A stretch of DNA of 40,457 nucleotides from Pseudomonadota bacterium (GTDB lineage: Bacteria > Pseudomonadota > Alphaproteobacteria > Rhizobiales > Pleomorphomonadaceae), in the NCBI GenBank assembly GCA_018262505.1, contig JAGSYV010000063.1:1-40457 (forward strand). The letters run 5' to 3'. Each line of letters starts with the position of its first letter. Position 1 is the stretch's first letter. The notes beneath the pieces are model-generated. The model was not told where the DNA came from, did not search any database, and was given only the letters and a program-made list of their open reading frames with translations. The position numbers and the translations under genes are program-made. This document shows positions 9,997 to 17,942 of the stretch, one piece after another.

Positions 9997-11558
9997 TCGG
10001 TGGCTGTGGGGAAATAGGACCTCATGTGTTCGTAGAGGCGTTTGAAATTCTGAAAACTGCGCTCGTAGACGGCGTTGGCGGCGGCATCCGGCGTCAACAC
10101 TCTGGCCTGCTGACGAACGCTCAGCCAGTCGACCATCTGTTGCCGGTCGATCATTCCGACGCCGTAGGCGGCGATCACCGCGGCACCGTAGGCGGCTTTG
10201 CCGCTGTTGGGCAGTACTCGCACCGGCCGTCCGGTGACGTTGGTGATGATTTCCACCCAGAGATCGGACTTCGACACGTCGCCAACGACGGTCAGTTGCT
10301 CCTCCAGTCCCTGAAAGGCGGCACTGCCGTATTCGATGTTATTCTTGAGCGCGTAGGCGACGCTTTCCAAAATGGCGCGGTAGAGATGGGACTTGGTATG
10401 GTTGAGGGTCAGTCCCGTGATGGTGCCGCGGGCGTCGACATCCCAGATCGGACTGCGCTCGCCCATAAAATAGGGAAGCACCATCAGTCCGTTAGAGCCC
10501 GGCTGGATTGTCGAGGCGTGCTCATCCAAGAGGTCGAAGGCCGAAATGCGTCGCTTGCCGCCACTGGTCAATGACTCGACCAAGCGCTCGTTGTCGGCGA
10601 AATTGTCGCGGAACCATTGAACAACCGAGCCCGACGTCGCCGACCCACCGTAGGAATAGGTGAGTGTCTCGCTGTCAATCACATAGGGCATCGAGACAAG
10701 TCCGGGAAAGCGATCGGCGCTGGAATGAATGAAGCCCCAGCAGGTCGATGAGCTCAGCATGGCTGCATGCTGCCCCTCGCGCACCACTCCGGCCCGAAGC
10801 GTTGCGACCGCCGCGTCGACACCGCCGGCGCAGACCGGCAGCCCCTCGGGAAGACCCAACATGCGGGCGCCTGCCTTGTGCAATCGGCCAACGACCTCCT
10901 GCGAGCCGACCAACCGCTCCGGAAAGAAATAGGGAGGAATGTCCAGAATATCGGCCATCTCTTCCGACCAGGCGCGCTTGCTTAGGTCATAAACGCCACC
11001 AATGTTGCAGGCTTGCGAATGGTCGACGGCAAGTTCGCCGGTCAACCGGTAGATAATGTCAGTGTTCGGCGGCAGGAAATAATTGATCCGCGACCAGACC
11101 TCCGGCTCGTGATTCTTGATCCAGAGGATCTTGGTGAAACCGAAGTAGGAATCCGCGCCGTTGCCGGTGATGGCGTAGAGATCCTCGTCGCTGATCATCT
11201 GGCGAACGCGCTCGCTTTCGATCTTGGCGCGCCGGTCCAGCCAGAGCAGGCAAGGGCGAATCGGCTGCATGCCGACGTCCACCGGAATGCCGGTGCCGCC
11301 GCCGATGGCCGACACCGCCATGCCTCTGACGCTCTGGGCGACGACGCCGGAGCGCAGCATGGTCTCACGCACGGCCTCTACAAAGGCATGCAGCCACACT
11401 TCCGAAGATTGCTCAGCCCACAGGCTATGCAGACTGACAAAGCCATATTCTGCTCGTCCCTGCCCGAGAATATGGCCGTCCCTATCCACCAATACGGCTT
11501 TCACCGACGAGGTGCCCAGGTCCACGCCCAATACACAATCGGCCCCGGTCATTGCCAC
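9990..11558 (-). CDS. FGGY family carbohydrate kinase
   Basis: Sugar kinase of 522 aa, of the xylulokinase/ribulokinase superfamily. N-terminal 'VLGVDLGTSSVKAVLVD' is the ATP phosphate-1 loop, 'GGVDAAVATLRAGVV' the domain-II nucleotide region, and 'VGDVSKSDLWVEIITNVTGRPV' and 'GKAAYGAAVIAAYG' the FGGY C-terminal motifs. The start is ambiguous: GTG 11558 or ATG 11552, both behind GAGGAGG. It is clearly distinct from LyxK and not an AraB-length protein, so the substrate stays open. Its position next to the AraC-type gene, facing away from the importer, suggests a second pentulose or polyol substrate of the same regulon. Confidence 0.85.
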   Translation of the reverse strand: MAMTGADCVLGVDLGTSSVKAVLVDRDGHILGQGRAEYGFVSLHSLWAEQSSEVWLHAFVEAVRETMLRSGVVAQSVRGMAVSAIGGGTGIPVDVGMQPIRPCLLWLDRRAKIESERVRQMISDEDLYAITGNGADSYFGFTKILWIKNHEPEVWSRINYFLPPNTDIIYRLTGELAVDHSQACNIGGVYDLSKRAWSEEMADILDIPPYFFPERLVGSQEVVGRLHKAGARMLGLPEGLPVCAGGVDAAVATLRAGVVREGQHAAMLSSSTCWGFIHSSADRFPGLVSMPYVIDSETLTYSYGGSATSGSVVQWFRDNFADNERLVESLTSGGKRRISAFDLLDEHASTIQPGSNGLMVLPYFMGERSPIWDVDARGTITGLTLNHTKSHLYRAILESVAYALKNNIEYGSAAFQGLEEQLTVVGDVSKSDLWVEIITNVTGRPVRVLPNSGKAAYGAAVIAAYGVGMIDRQQMVDWLSVRQQARVLTPDAAANAVYERSFQNFKRLYEHMRSYFPTATEA

Positions 11559-11895
11559 CAGGCCTCCTCTTCCGTCTCATCCCTTTGGCGGCAGGATTCT
11601 ATCGCCCACCTGTTCCAGACCAGAGATAGTAGTCCATTCCCGTGGGAGGGAGCAATTGACGGATTCAACCGTTTGGGCAGCGGATGGGGAGGGATTTACC
11701 TGTGGGAGGCTGTTTTCGCTAGCAAAGCCAATACAATGCACGCCAGCGTCGACATTGAGTACCGATACAATCTCACTACTTTATTTTGTGGGCTTCATGA
11801 AATACACTAATTCATGGTGTGGCTCTTTCGGCCAGCTTCCTAAGCTACCTTGATCGTTACGATGCGCGTCGACCATCGCCAAGCTGGAGACTCCA
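11559..11895. other. Divergent intergenic region between the FGGY kinase and the XRE regulator
   Basis: A 337-nt region, more AT-rich than its flanks, with no credible gene. The only structure I see is an inverted repeat CATGAA-N9-TTCATG (11796-11801, 11811-11816) about 80 nt upstream of the XRE gene, which could be its own operator. No clear promoter hexamers were found. Confidence 0.35.
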
Positions 11896-12342
11896 ATGAC
11901 CGTCAAGTCGCCTAATCCGATAGATGTTCATGTTGGTTCACGGGTGCGAATGCGCCGGTTTCTCGTCGGAATGAGTCAGGGGAAGCTGGCGGAGCAACTC
12001 GGCGTCACTTTTCAGCAGGTCCAGAAATACGAAAAGGGAACGAGCCGCATCAGTGCGTCCCGTCTCCAGACGATCGCCCGGGTCTTCGAGGTGCCGGTAG
12101 GCTTCTTTTTCGAGAATATGACCGGTCATTCCCCTCTCGAAGAGGATGTTCTGCTGGACGCTGCCGGCGCCACTTTGCTGACGCGGGATGGCGTGGCCCT
12201 CAATAGGGCGTTTGTCAGCATCAAGAATTCCGGCGTCAGAAAATCGATCATCGATTTGGTGAAGGCGCTTGCTGATGATCGCCCTACATCTCTGGCTGAC
12301 CTTCCGGCCGAGCTGGATATTCGCGGCCTTCGTTCCAACTGA
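11896..12342 (+). CDS. XRE family helix-turn-helix regulator
   Basis: A 148-aa protein with an N-terminal Cro/CI-type HTH (about residues 14-70: 'VGSRVRMRRFLVGMSQGKLAEQLGVTF' region, then 'QQVQKYEKG', the recognition helix, and 'IARVFEVPVGFFFE'). The type is common in alphaproteobacteria, where a short C-terminal extension follows the HTH. It lies 33 nt upstream of the BTAD regulator on the same strand and opens the putative RiPP block, so it may control that block. DNA target unknown. Confidence 0.88.
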   Translation: MTVKSPNPIDVHVGSRVRMRRFLVGMSQGKLAEQLGVTFQQVQKYEKGTSRISASRLQTIARVFEVPVGFFFENMTGHSPLEEDVLLDAAGATLLTRDGVALNRAFVSIKNSGVRKSIIDLVKALADDRPTSLADLPAELDIRGLRSN

Positions 12343-12375
12343 ACTTTAAAGGCCTTCACATAAAAGGGGAATGGC

Positions 12376-14343
12376 GTGCCCTTCGCACTGAAGACCTTTG
12401 GAGAAACGCGGTTGACCAGCCGAACCGGTCAACTTGTCGCGTTTCCGGACAAGGGGCTTCTTGCAATCGTCTTTCTGGGTTTTCGTCCGACTGGGCGCAT
12501 TTCCCGAACCGAGCTGGCATCTTTCCTCTGGGGAGACGACAACGACGATAGCACCAAGGCGCTCGGCAACCTCCGCCAGCTCCTGTCGCGGATCAGGATA
12601 CGCCAACGCGAGCTTGAAGCGAGCTTTCTCGATATCGGAGCCTCCGACATCGCCTTGTGTCGAGATGCCGTCAGGTTCGACTTCGGGGACATGCTGCCAG
12701 GGATTCCCCAGGGCGCCATCGCGCGTCTTGATAAATTCGTGAGGACCGTCTCTGGTCAATTTCTTGCCGATGTCGATACCTCTTCCGAGATAGGGCAGCT
12801 CTGGCTTCTCGAAAGGCGCGATTTCTGGCTGGCCGAATTTGCATCCGCGTTGGAAGAGGCGGCGGCTGTTCTCTCGCGCCAGAACAGCGCGTCGGTCAAG
12901 GCGGCCGCCGCGCGGCTCATCGAGCTGGATCCCTACAGCGATATCGCCCACCAGGTTCTGATGCGGGTCTACGCCAAGGATCGAAGGCTGTCACAGGCCC
13001 GTCTCATCTATGACCGTTACAAACAGCAGCTATGGTCTGAACTCAGCACCCGGCCGTCGGAAGATATGCTGGGTTTCGCCCGCCTGCTTTTCAACGACGC
13101 AGAGAGGGCAACGGCGGTCGGCTTGGAACCGACACCCGAGGGGACCGAAGCACGCGATCCGGAGCCCGTTTCAACCTCTCGCCCCCAATTGCCGCGTCTG
13201 CTGCTGCTGCCGCCAAAACGCTCAGAGGAACAGCACGGCTGGACGCCCGTTTCCGGCTTGATCGAAGACGTGACAATCGGTCTCTGCCGCGTTCGAACAA
13301 TGGCCATCGTGGCGCCCCATACTGCCAGGCGCATTTCTGGGATGGCGGGCGATGAGATCGACGTCTTGAAGCAGTTCGATGTTTCCTATCTCCTGGAAAC
13401 GCAACTGCAGGAGCGAAGCGGCGAGATGGCGCTCTATGCCACGCTTGTCCATATCGCCAGCGACGAAGTCCTGTGGTCCGAGAAATTTAGCGCTCACCTT
13501 GACGACTTCCCCAACACCTATAGCCAACTGGTTGCCCGGATCGTGTTGGAAACGGCCGGTTCGATCGAGCGGAAGGAACTGGCGAAGATCCACACCGTCT
13601 CGAAGCCAACCGCCTATCAGAACTTTCTGCTCGGTCAGCATAGCCTCTCCGTTGCGGATTTGCCGGGCATCCGCCGAGCCCGAAAATTCTTCCGTGCCGC
13701 TCTTCACGACGCATCACAATATGCCTCGGCGATTGCCGGTCTGGCGCGGACCGAACATCTTGAATGGCTCCTGACGGCGCGCGGCGACGAGGAGTTACTT
13801 CGCTCAGCAGAGGCCCATGCCCGCGATGCGATCCGCATCGGCGCCGATGATTCCGGCGGCTATCATCAACTGGGCGTCGCCAAGCTCTATCAGGGGCAGT
13901 TTTTCGAGAGCATGGAGGTCTTTCTCGAAGCAGAAAGCCGGGCTCCGTCGCATGCCGACCTGATCGCCGACCACGCGGATACGCTGGTACACGCGGCCGA
14001 TCCGATCCTTGCTCTCGACAAGATCAAGCGGGCGATCGAACTGAACCCCCTGTGCCCCGATCTCTATTGGTGGACAGCGGCAGGGGCGAATTACTTTCTG
14101 GAAGAATATGGCGAAGCGATTGCCTGCATCGGTCGCATGGCCGACCAAGCCAATGCCGGAAGGCTGGCGGCGGCGGCCTACGCCATGCTGGGCGACCAAC
14201 GGAACGCCAAGCGGGAGATGCGCCGAACACTCGCAATCTATCCCGACTTCACCATCGACGATTGGCTGATGAAGGTGCCGATCCGCGAGAAGTGGAAGAC
14301 GGACATGTTTCGAGACGGCATGCGGAAAGCGGGCTTCAAGTAA
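12376..14343 (+). CDS. BTAD/SARP-type transcriptional regulator with TolB-like and TPR domains
   Basis: A 655-aa multidomain regulator. Residues 1-100 resemble the winged helix of SARP-like proteins ('ISRTELASFLWGDDNDDSTKALGNLRQLLSRIR'); about 110-235 form the bacterial transcriptional activation (BTAD) helical domain ('AAARLIELDPYSDIAHQVLMRVYA'). Residues about 260-400 match the TolB/CadC-like domain found in such proteins ('GLIEDVTIGLCRVRTMAIVAP', 'YLLETQLQ', 'LWSEKFSAHLDDF'). The rest is TPR repeats ('AYQNFLLGQHSL' to 'AYAMLGDQRNAKREMRR'). The start is GTG 12376, with AGGGG 6 nt upstream. It lies 27 nt before the putative precursor gene, so it probably governs the peptide cluster. Confidence 0.85.
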   Translation: MPFALKTFGETRLTSRTGQLVAFPDKGLLAIVFLGFRPTGRISRTELASFLWGDDNDDSTKALGNLRQLLSRIRIRQRELEASFLDIGASDIALCRDAVRFDFGDMLPGIPQGAIARLDKFVRTVSGQFLADVDTSSEIGQLWLLERRDFWLAEFASALEEAAAVLSRQNSASVKAAAARLIELDPYSDIAHQVLMRVYAKDRRLSQARLIYDRYKQQLWSELSTRPSEDMLGFARLLFNDAERATAVGLEPTPEGTEARDPEPVSTSRPQLPRLLLLPPKRSEEQHGWTPVSGLIEDVTIGLCRVRTMAIVAPHTARRISGMAGDEIDVLKQFDVSYLLETQLQERSGEMALYATLVHIASDEVLWSEKFSAHLDDFPNTYSQLVARIVLETAGSIERKELAKIHTVSKPTAYQNFLLGQHSLSVADLPGIRRARKFFRAALHDASQYASAIAGLARTEHLEWLLTARGDEELLRSAEAHARDAIRIGADDSGGYHQLGVAKLYQGQFFESMEVFLEAESRAPSHADLIADHADTLVHAADPILALDKIKRAIELNPLCPDLYWWTAAGANYFLEEYGEAIACIGRMADQANAGRLAAAAYAMLGDQRNAKREMRRTLAIYPDFTIDDWLMKVPIREKWKTDMFRDGMRKAGFK

Positions 14344-14370
14344 CCGGCCCGTGTTTGAGGAGAGAAGAAC

Positions 14371-14631
14371 ATGGCTAAGTTGGCAATTCTCGGTATCTCC
14401 GGTGAGACCGGATATTGGTTGGTCGATTTCGAAAACGGCACGGTGTCGGCCCTGCCGGAGTCGGCAAAGGAGCCGTTCGACTTTTCCAAGACCGCCCGGG
14501 ACAAGGGCGCGAAGCTGGTTGCCGGCGTCGATCTCGCCGTGGCGCTCGACAGCGGCGATGAGGCCTTTACCGGCAAGGGAGAGGCTTTCTCCGGTCGCCT
14601 CAGCGCCTATTCGGGCCGCCTCAACGGGTAG
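14371..14631 (+). CDS. Putative RiPP precursor peptide with C-terminal heptad repeats
   Basis: An 86-aa protein I do not recognise from any family. The N-terminal ~60 residues look like a folded leader ('MAKLAILGISGETGYWLVDF' start). The C-terminus is three near-repeats of seven residues, EAFTGKG (64-70), EAFSGRL (71-77), SAYSGRL (78-84), ending NG. It contains no Cys, and the repeats are rich in Ser/Thr, Gly and aromatic residues. A strong site GAGGAG lies 8 nt before ATG 14371. It sits directly before ycaO and tfuA, the place of a precursor gene in RiPP loci. The role as YcaO substrate is inferred from position, size and repeats; a structural or accessory role is possible. Confidence 0.65.
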   Translation: MAKLAILGISGETGYWLVDFENGTVSALPESAKEPFDFSKTARDKGAKLVAGVDLAVALDSGDEAFTGKGEAFSGRLSAYSGRLNG

Positions 14632-14653
14632 GGATGGGTTCGGTCCGACACAA

Positions 14654-15853
14654 GTGGCATCAATCGCACACACCTATTCGGACCGCATGTGCCGTCCGGA
14701 GGATACTTTGGCACGCGTGGCGCCGGCGCTCGCCGAGCACGGGGTCACGCGGCTTGCAAAGGTGACTGGCCTCGATTGCATCGGCGTTCCGGTGTGGAAT
14801 GCCATGCGCCCCAATGCCCGGGCGCTGTCGGTTCACCAAGGCAAGGGCATTTCGGATATCGACGCCAAGGCGTCGGCCGTCATGGAGGCACTTGAGCGGG
14901 CGTGCGCCGAGCGGCCAAGCCTTCCCGTCCGTACGGCCTCGGCTGAACAACTGATGGGAGAGGGCAAACTTTGCGATGCTCTCGATGACCTTATCGCTGC
15001 TGGTCACCACCCCATAGATCATGCCCGTCAATTGGCCTGGGTCGAGGGGGGCGATTTGATGAGCGGTCAATCCATCTGGGTTCCGTTCGAGGCGGTTCTT
15101 CTCGACTTTACCCGTCCATCGCCTTTCTGGCAGTCGTCCGACGGGCTGGCTTCCGGAAACACCGACCGGGAGGCGATCTTCCACGGTCTGCTCGAACGCA
15201 TCGAGCGCGATGCCGATACCCTTTGGTCATTGGAGCGTTTTGAGCGCCAGGCGGCGACATGCGTTTCATACGATGACCTCGGCGACCCCATGGTGACCAC
15301 GCTGGTCGATCGGATCGAGCGATCTGGGTTCACGCTGCAGCTTTTCGATATGACCAGCGATCTCGGCGTGCCAACCTTTTCGGCTCTGCTCTCTCCGGCG
15401 GATGCCTTATCGCGTCGATCCCTCCGATATATCGACGTGACAATGGGCAGCGGGACTCATCCTGTCGCTTACCGCGCGGCGCTTCGGGCCATCACCGAAG
15501 CCGTGCAGTCGCGGCTGACGCTGATCACCGGCACACGCGATGACGTCGAGGACGACGTCTATACGAGCCAGACGTCCGAATTTCTCCTGCGCAAACTGGG
15601 CCTGCGCCCTCAAGGCCGCACTATTCCCGTCAATTTGGGGGTAGCGGGAGAAGGCGTTGAGGCGATGCTGGCGCGTGTTCTGGAGAGACTGCGAGAGCAC
15701 GCGGTTGGACGTGTCATCGCGGTCCGCATGAATCCCGGTGAGCACCGCTTTTCCGTGATGAAGGTGCTCGTACCAGGTCTTGAGCATCCCCAAGGCCGTC
15801 GGCAGCGCCGGTTTGGCGCAAGGGCTCTCTCCCGTCTTCTGGTGTTTCGATGA
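14654..15853 (+). CDS. ycaO: YcaO-domain protein (TfuA-associated)
   Basis: YcaO enzymes use ATP to activate peptide-backbone amides, giving azolines or, with TfuA partners, thioamides. Core motifs: 'PEDTLARVAPALAEHGVTRLAKVTGLDCIGVPV' near the N-terminus, 'SVHQGKGISDIDAKASAVMEALERA' with the ATP/Mg-binding Glu residues, 'EAIFHGLLERIERDA', 'GSGTHPVAYRAALRAITEAVQSRL' and a C-terminal 'VPGLEHP'. The GTG at 14654 (399 aa) fits the family N-terminus, but its ribosome site is weak; the open frame extends to 14351 and ATG 14687 is an alternative. Translation may be coupled to the peptide gene 22 nt before. Its stop overlaps the tfuA start. Confidence 0.9.
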   Translation: MASIAHTYSDRMCRPEDTLARVAPALAEHGVTRLAKVTGLDCIGVPVWNAMRPNARALSVHQGKGISDIDAKASAVMEALERACAERPSLPVRTASAEQLMGEGKLCDALDDLIAAGHHPIDHARQLAWVEGGDLMSGQSIWVPFEAVLLDFTRPSPFWQSSDGLASGNTDREAIFHGLLERIERDADTLWSLERFERQAATCVSYDDLGDPMVTTLVDRIERSGFTLQLFDMTSDLGVPTFSALLSPADALSRRSLRYIDVTMGSGTHPVAYRAALRAITEAVQSRLTLITGTRDDVEDDVYTSQTSEFLLRKLGLRPQGRTIPVNLGVAGEGVEAMLARVLERLREHAVGRVIAVRMNPGEHRFSVMKVLVPGLEHPQGRRQRRFGARALSRLLVFR

Positions 15854-16554
15854 AGCTGATATTCGTCGGTCCCTCGCTTCATGGAGCGGAGGTGCATGTT
15901 CCCTCCGGCATAGAGCTGCGGCCGCCCGCGGCGAAGGGGGACGTATTCAGGGCTGTGGAAGAGGGCGCCGATGTCATCGGTCTCATCGACGGCTATTTCG
16001 AAGCGACGGCCGCGGTCTGGCACAAGGAGGTCCTCCATGCCTTGTCAGCCGGCGTGCGCGTGTTTGGCGCGGCGAGCATCGGTGCGCTGCGGGCCGCCGA
16101 ATGCGCCGCCTTCGGCATGACCGGCGTTGGTGCGATCTACGAAGCTTATGCGAGCGGCCACTTGGAGGACGACTCCGAAGTGGCGCTCCTGCATGCGCCG
16201 CGCGAACTCGGTTACGCTCCGCTATCAGAACCTCTGGTCAACGTAAGGGCCACGCTCAAGCATCTGCTGAAAGCCGATCTCATTGCCGAACACCAGTTCC
16301 GCACCCTGATCGAGACAGCGGCGTCGGTCTTCTACAAGGAGAGGACCTGGAAGACGATCCTTGCCGCCGCGGCGCTATCGCCGGACGAACGCACGCATAT
16401 CAGTGAATTGGTGCGGATGTTTCGCGTCGATCAGAAAAGGATCGATGCCGTGGCGCTCGTGAGGTCGGTGGAGCTGGAAGCGGGCGTTCGTTCGAAGGAA
16501 CCCCGTGCCTGGGAGTTCTCGCCTACGTCCTACTTCCGAGGGCTTGCTACCTAG
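15850..16554 (+). CDS. tfuA: TfuA-like protein
   Basis: TfuA-family protein of 234 aa. Family members pair with YcaO enzymes (trifolitoxin, thioamitides, McrA thioglycine) and are thought to deliver sulfide or aid thioamidation. Conserved segments are visible: 'IFVGPSLHGAEV' at the N-terminus, 'VIGLIDGYFE', 'VLHALSAGVRVFGAASIGALRAAE' and 'AYASGHLEDDSEVALLHAP'. The start codon overlaps the ycaO stop (ATGA), so the two are coupled. No sulfurtransferase, peptidase or exporter is adjacent, so maturation would need genes elsewhere, or the product stays in the cell. Confidence 0.92.
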   Translation: MKLIFVGPSLHGAEVHVPSGIELRPPAAKGDVFRAVEEGADVIGLIDGYFEATAAVWHKEVLHALSAGVRVFGAASIGALRAAECAAFGMTGVGAIYEAYASGHLEDDSEVALLHAPRELGYAPLSEPLVNVRATLKHLLKADLIAEHQFRTLIETAASVFYKERTWKTILAAAALSPDERTHISELVRMFRVDQKRIDAVALVRSVELEAGVRSKEPRAWEFSPTSYFRGLAT

Positions 16555-16577
16555 CGGTATCCTCCGTGTATCTGGTC

Positions 16578-16606
16578 TGTAACGGCTCTGTCACGGCTGA
16601 GTTGAT
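16578..16606 (+). promoter_or_regulatory. Pho-box-like direct repeat upstream of the 76-aa gene
   Basis: CTGTAAC (16578-16584), 4 nt, CTGTCAC (16589-16595), 4 nt, GAGTTGA (16600-16606). The first two 7-mers closely match the PhoB box (CTGTCAT-N4-CTGTCAT) with the correct 11-bp period. A -10-like TTAGGT begins 11 nt past the second repeat. It lies about 50-75 nt upstream of ATG 16654, after the tfuA stop. Confidence 0.5.
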
Positions 16607-16653
16607 TAGGTCCCTGCGTTACTTGTACTTCGTAGGCTAGGAAGGGGATTGAG

Positions 16654-16884
16654 ATGCTGGACAGAACTGTCGACAAGGCTATTGTGGCCGATTCGGAAGA
16701 GTTCGCCGCCCTCGCGCGATTGATCATTTATGCTCGCCAGACATCCAAGACGTTGAATGCCGAATTCACCTCCTATTGCCTCGACCTTGCGCTCGCGGCG
16801 GTGATCGACGAGATGGAAAAAGCTGGCCTCGATACATCCATCATGGCCCCGAATGCGGAAGCGGTGATCGGTGAACTACACTGA
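16654..16884 (+). CDS. Hypothetical protein, 76 aa
   Basis: A small, acidic, largely helical protein that I do not recognise. It has one Cys ('TSYCLDLALAAVIDEMEKAGLD'), no signal peptide and no membrane segment. AAGGGG is placed well before ATG 16654. It is the last plus-strand gene of the RiPP-like block, separated from tfuA by 99 nt that hold a Pho-box-like repeat, and is followed by a strong hairpin, so it looks like a separate single-gene transcript. It could be a stress or regulatory small protein, or an accessory of the peptide locus. Confidence 0.65.
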   Translation: MLDRTVDKAIVADSEEFAALARLIIYARQTSKTLNAEFTSYCLDLALAAVIDEMEKAGLDTSIMAPNAEAVIGELH

Positions 16885-16919
16885 GGAATGGGCTTCGGCG
16901 CGGAGCTGAAGCTACAGCT

Positions 16920-16954
16920 TTTGAGCGCTGGGAACCTCATTCCCGGCGCTCAAA
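16920..16954 (+). terminator. Terminator-like hairpin after the 76-aa gene
   Basis: 15-bp stem (16920-16934 with 16940-16954, one G-T wobble) with a 5-nt loop, 35 nt past the stop of the 76-aa gene. The stem base is AT-rich (TTTGAG/CTCAAA) and CGTTTC follows. It may act in both directions, also ending minus-strand transcription from phnF. Confidence 0.6.
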
Positions 16955-16984
16955 CGTTTCTGGGCCGGCTGCGACACGGCGGAG

Positions 16985-17166
16985 CTAGGCCGTACCCTGC
17001 CGCTCGTTCGCATCCGAGTTGAGCCGTCGGCCGCTTTCGACATCGAATAGATGTCCTTGTCCCTCCTCGAAGACAACCGAAAGCGCTGCGGAACATCGCA
17101 GAGGTCGCCGAGATCAAGGACACCTTGGGTCGGGGCGACCGTGGCAATCTTCTCCGACTTCGCCTC
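16985..17166 (-). pseudogene. Remnant of a MalK/UgpC-type ABC ATPase (3' end only)
   Basis: Reading the minus strand to the stop at 16985-16987 gives 'ALSVVFEEGQGHLFDVESGRRL' in frame, the typical C-terminal (TOBE) ending of sugar-importer ATPases. Weakly similar coding continues upstream to about 17166 in a shifted frame ('KIATVAPTQGVLDLGDL'). No start, Walker motifs or further domain remain, and phnF follows directly. It appears to be the decayed tail of a lost transporter gene. Confidence 0.5.
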
Positions 17167-17204
17167 GAACAGCTGCCGTTCAAATCTGATCGGCGGGGCT
17201 GCAA

Positions 17205-17942
17205 TCAGGCGGTCACCCTGAGGCTGATACGATCAGCGGAAAAGCGTGTCCGCGAGCATTGCACCGGCCGGCCTTCCAGGTCGGTGTTGATGGCGCGCGT
17301 CTCCAGCACAATGGCGCCGGGCGATAAGTGCATCAGTTCGCGCTCGCGGGCATCGGCGTGACGGGCCGACACTTCGGTGCTCTGCCGGAGGTAGTCAGGC
17401 AGGTCGCACGCGGCGAAGGCGCGCGTAATTGACCCGGTGGCGGCGATGTGGCGAGCGATGTCGGGAAAACGATCGGCCGGAAAGAAGTGCTGCGAACAGG
17501 AGACAGGTCGGCCATCGACGTAGCCGGATTCCTCCACTTCGATGACCAGTTGCTCCGGGGCGATCTGTAATTGAGCGGCCACCTCGGCCGAAGCCTGAAG
17601 CTCGCCTGAGCGCAGCAGGCGGGTCGTCACCGAAGATGCCTGATCGCCGACACCGGCTGAAAAACGGGTTCGTTTCGAGATCGGCAAGGTCAACTGGCGA
17701 CCACCTTTGATGATGGTGCCGTGGCCCTGGATGCTTTCGACGAGTCCTTCTTCCGCCAAGAAGGCGAGGGCGGCCCGTACGGTGTGCCGGTTGACCCCGA
17801 AGCGCTCGGCGAGATCGAAAGCTGGCGGCAATCGGCCAGTTTCCCGGAATTCACCGTCGGCAATGGATACGCGGATGCGATCGGCAATCTGCCGCCAGAG
17901 GGAGACGCCCGAATGTCGCTCGACAGGCTTTTGCTGGGCCAT
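17205..17942 (-). CDS. phnF: GntR/HutC-family regulator of the phosphonate operon
   Basis: A 245-aa regulator. Residues about 10-75 form the GntR winged helix ('LWRQIADRIRVSIADGEF', 'LPPAFDLAERFGVNRHTVRAALAFLAEEGLV', 'IQGHGTII'); about 95-240 form the UTRA ligand domain ('VIEVEESGYVDGRPVSCSQHFFPADRFP', 'SRTRFSADRISLRV'). This is PhnF by sequence type and by its place divergent from phnG. AGGTGAC precedes ATG 17942; the same bases belong to the Pho-box-like repeat. It probably represses phnG onward by binding the inverted repeat 17991-18010, with a phosphonate or pathway intermediate as effector (inferred). Confidence 0.93.
   Translation of the reverse strand: MAQQKPVERHSGVSLWRQIADRIRVSIADGEFRETGRLPPAFDLAERFGVNRHTVRAALAFLAEEGLVESIQGHGTIIKGGRQLTLPISKRTRFSAGVGDQASSVTTRLLRSGELQASAEVAAQLQIAPEQLVIEVEESGYVDGRPVSCSQHFFPADRFPDIARHIAATGSITRAFAACDLPDYLRQSTEVSARHADARERELMHLSPGAIVLETRAINTDLEGRPVQCSRTRFSADRISLRVTA

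Noticed and set aside
14606-14686. Near-repeat CCTATTCGGxCCGC in the peptide 3' end (14606-14619) and in the ycaO 5' end (14673-14686)
   Set aside because: Only 14 nt with one mismatch in GC-rich DNA; the ycaO copy encodes a position that is generally conserved in this YcaO group, so chance is likely.
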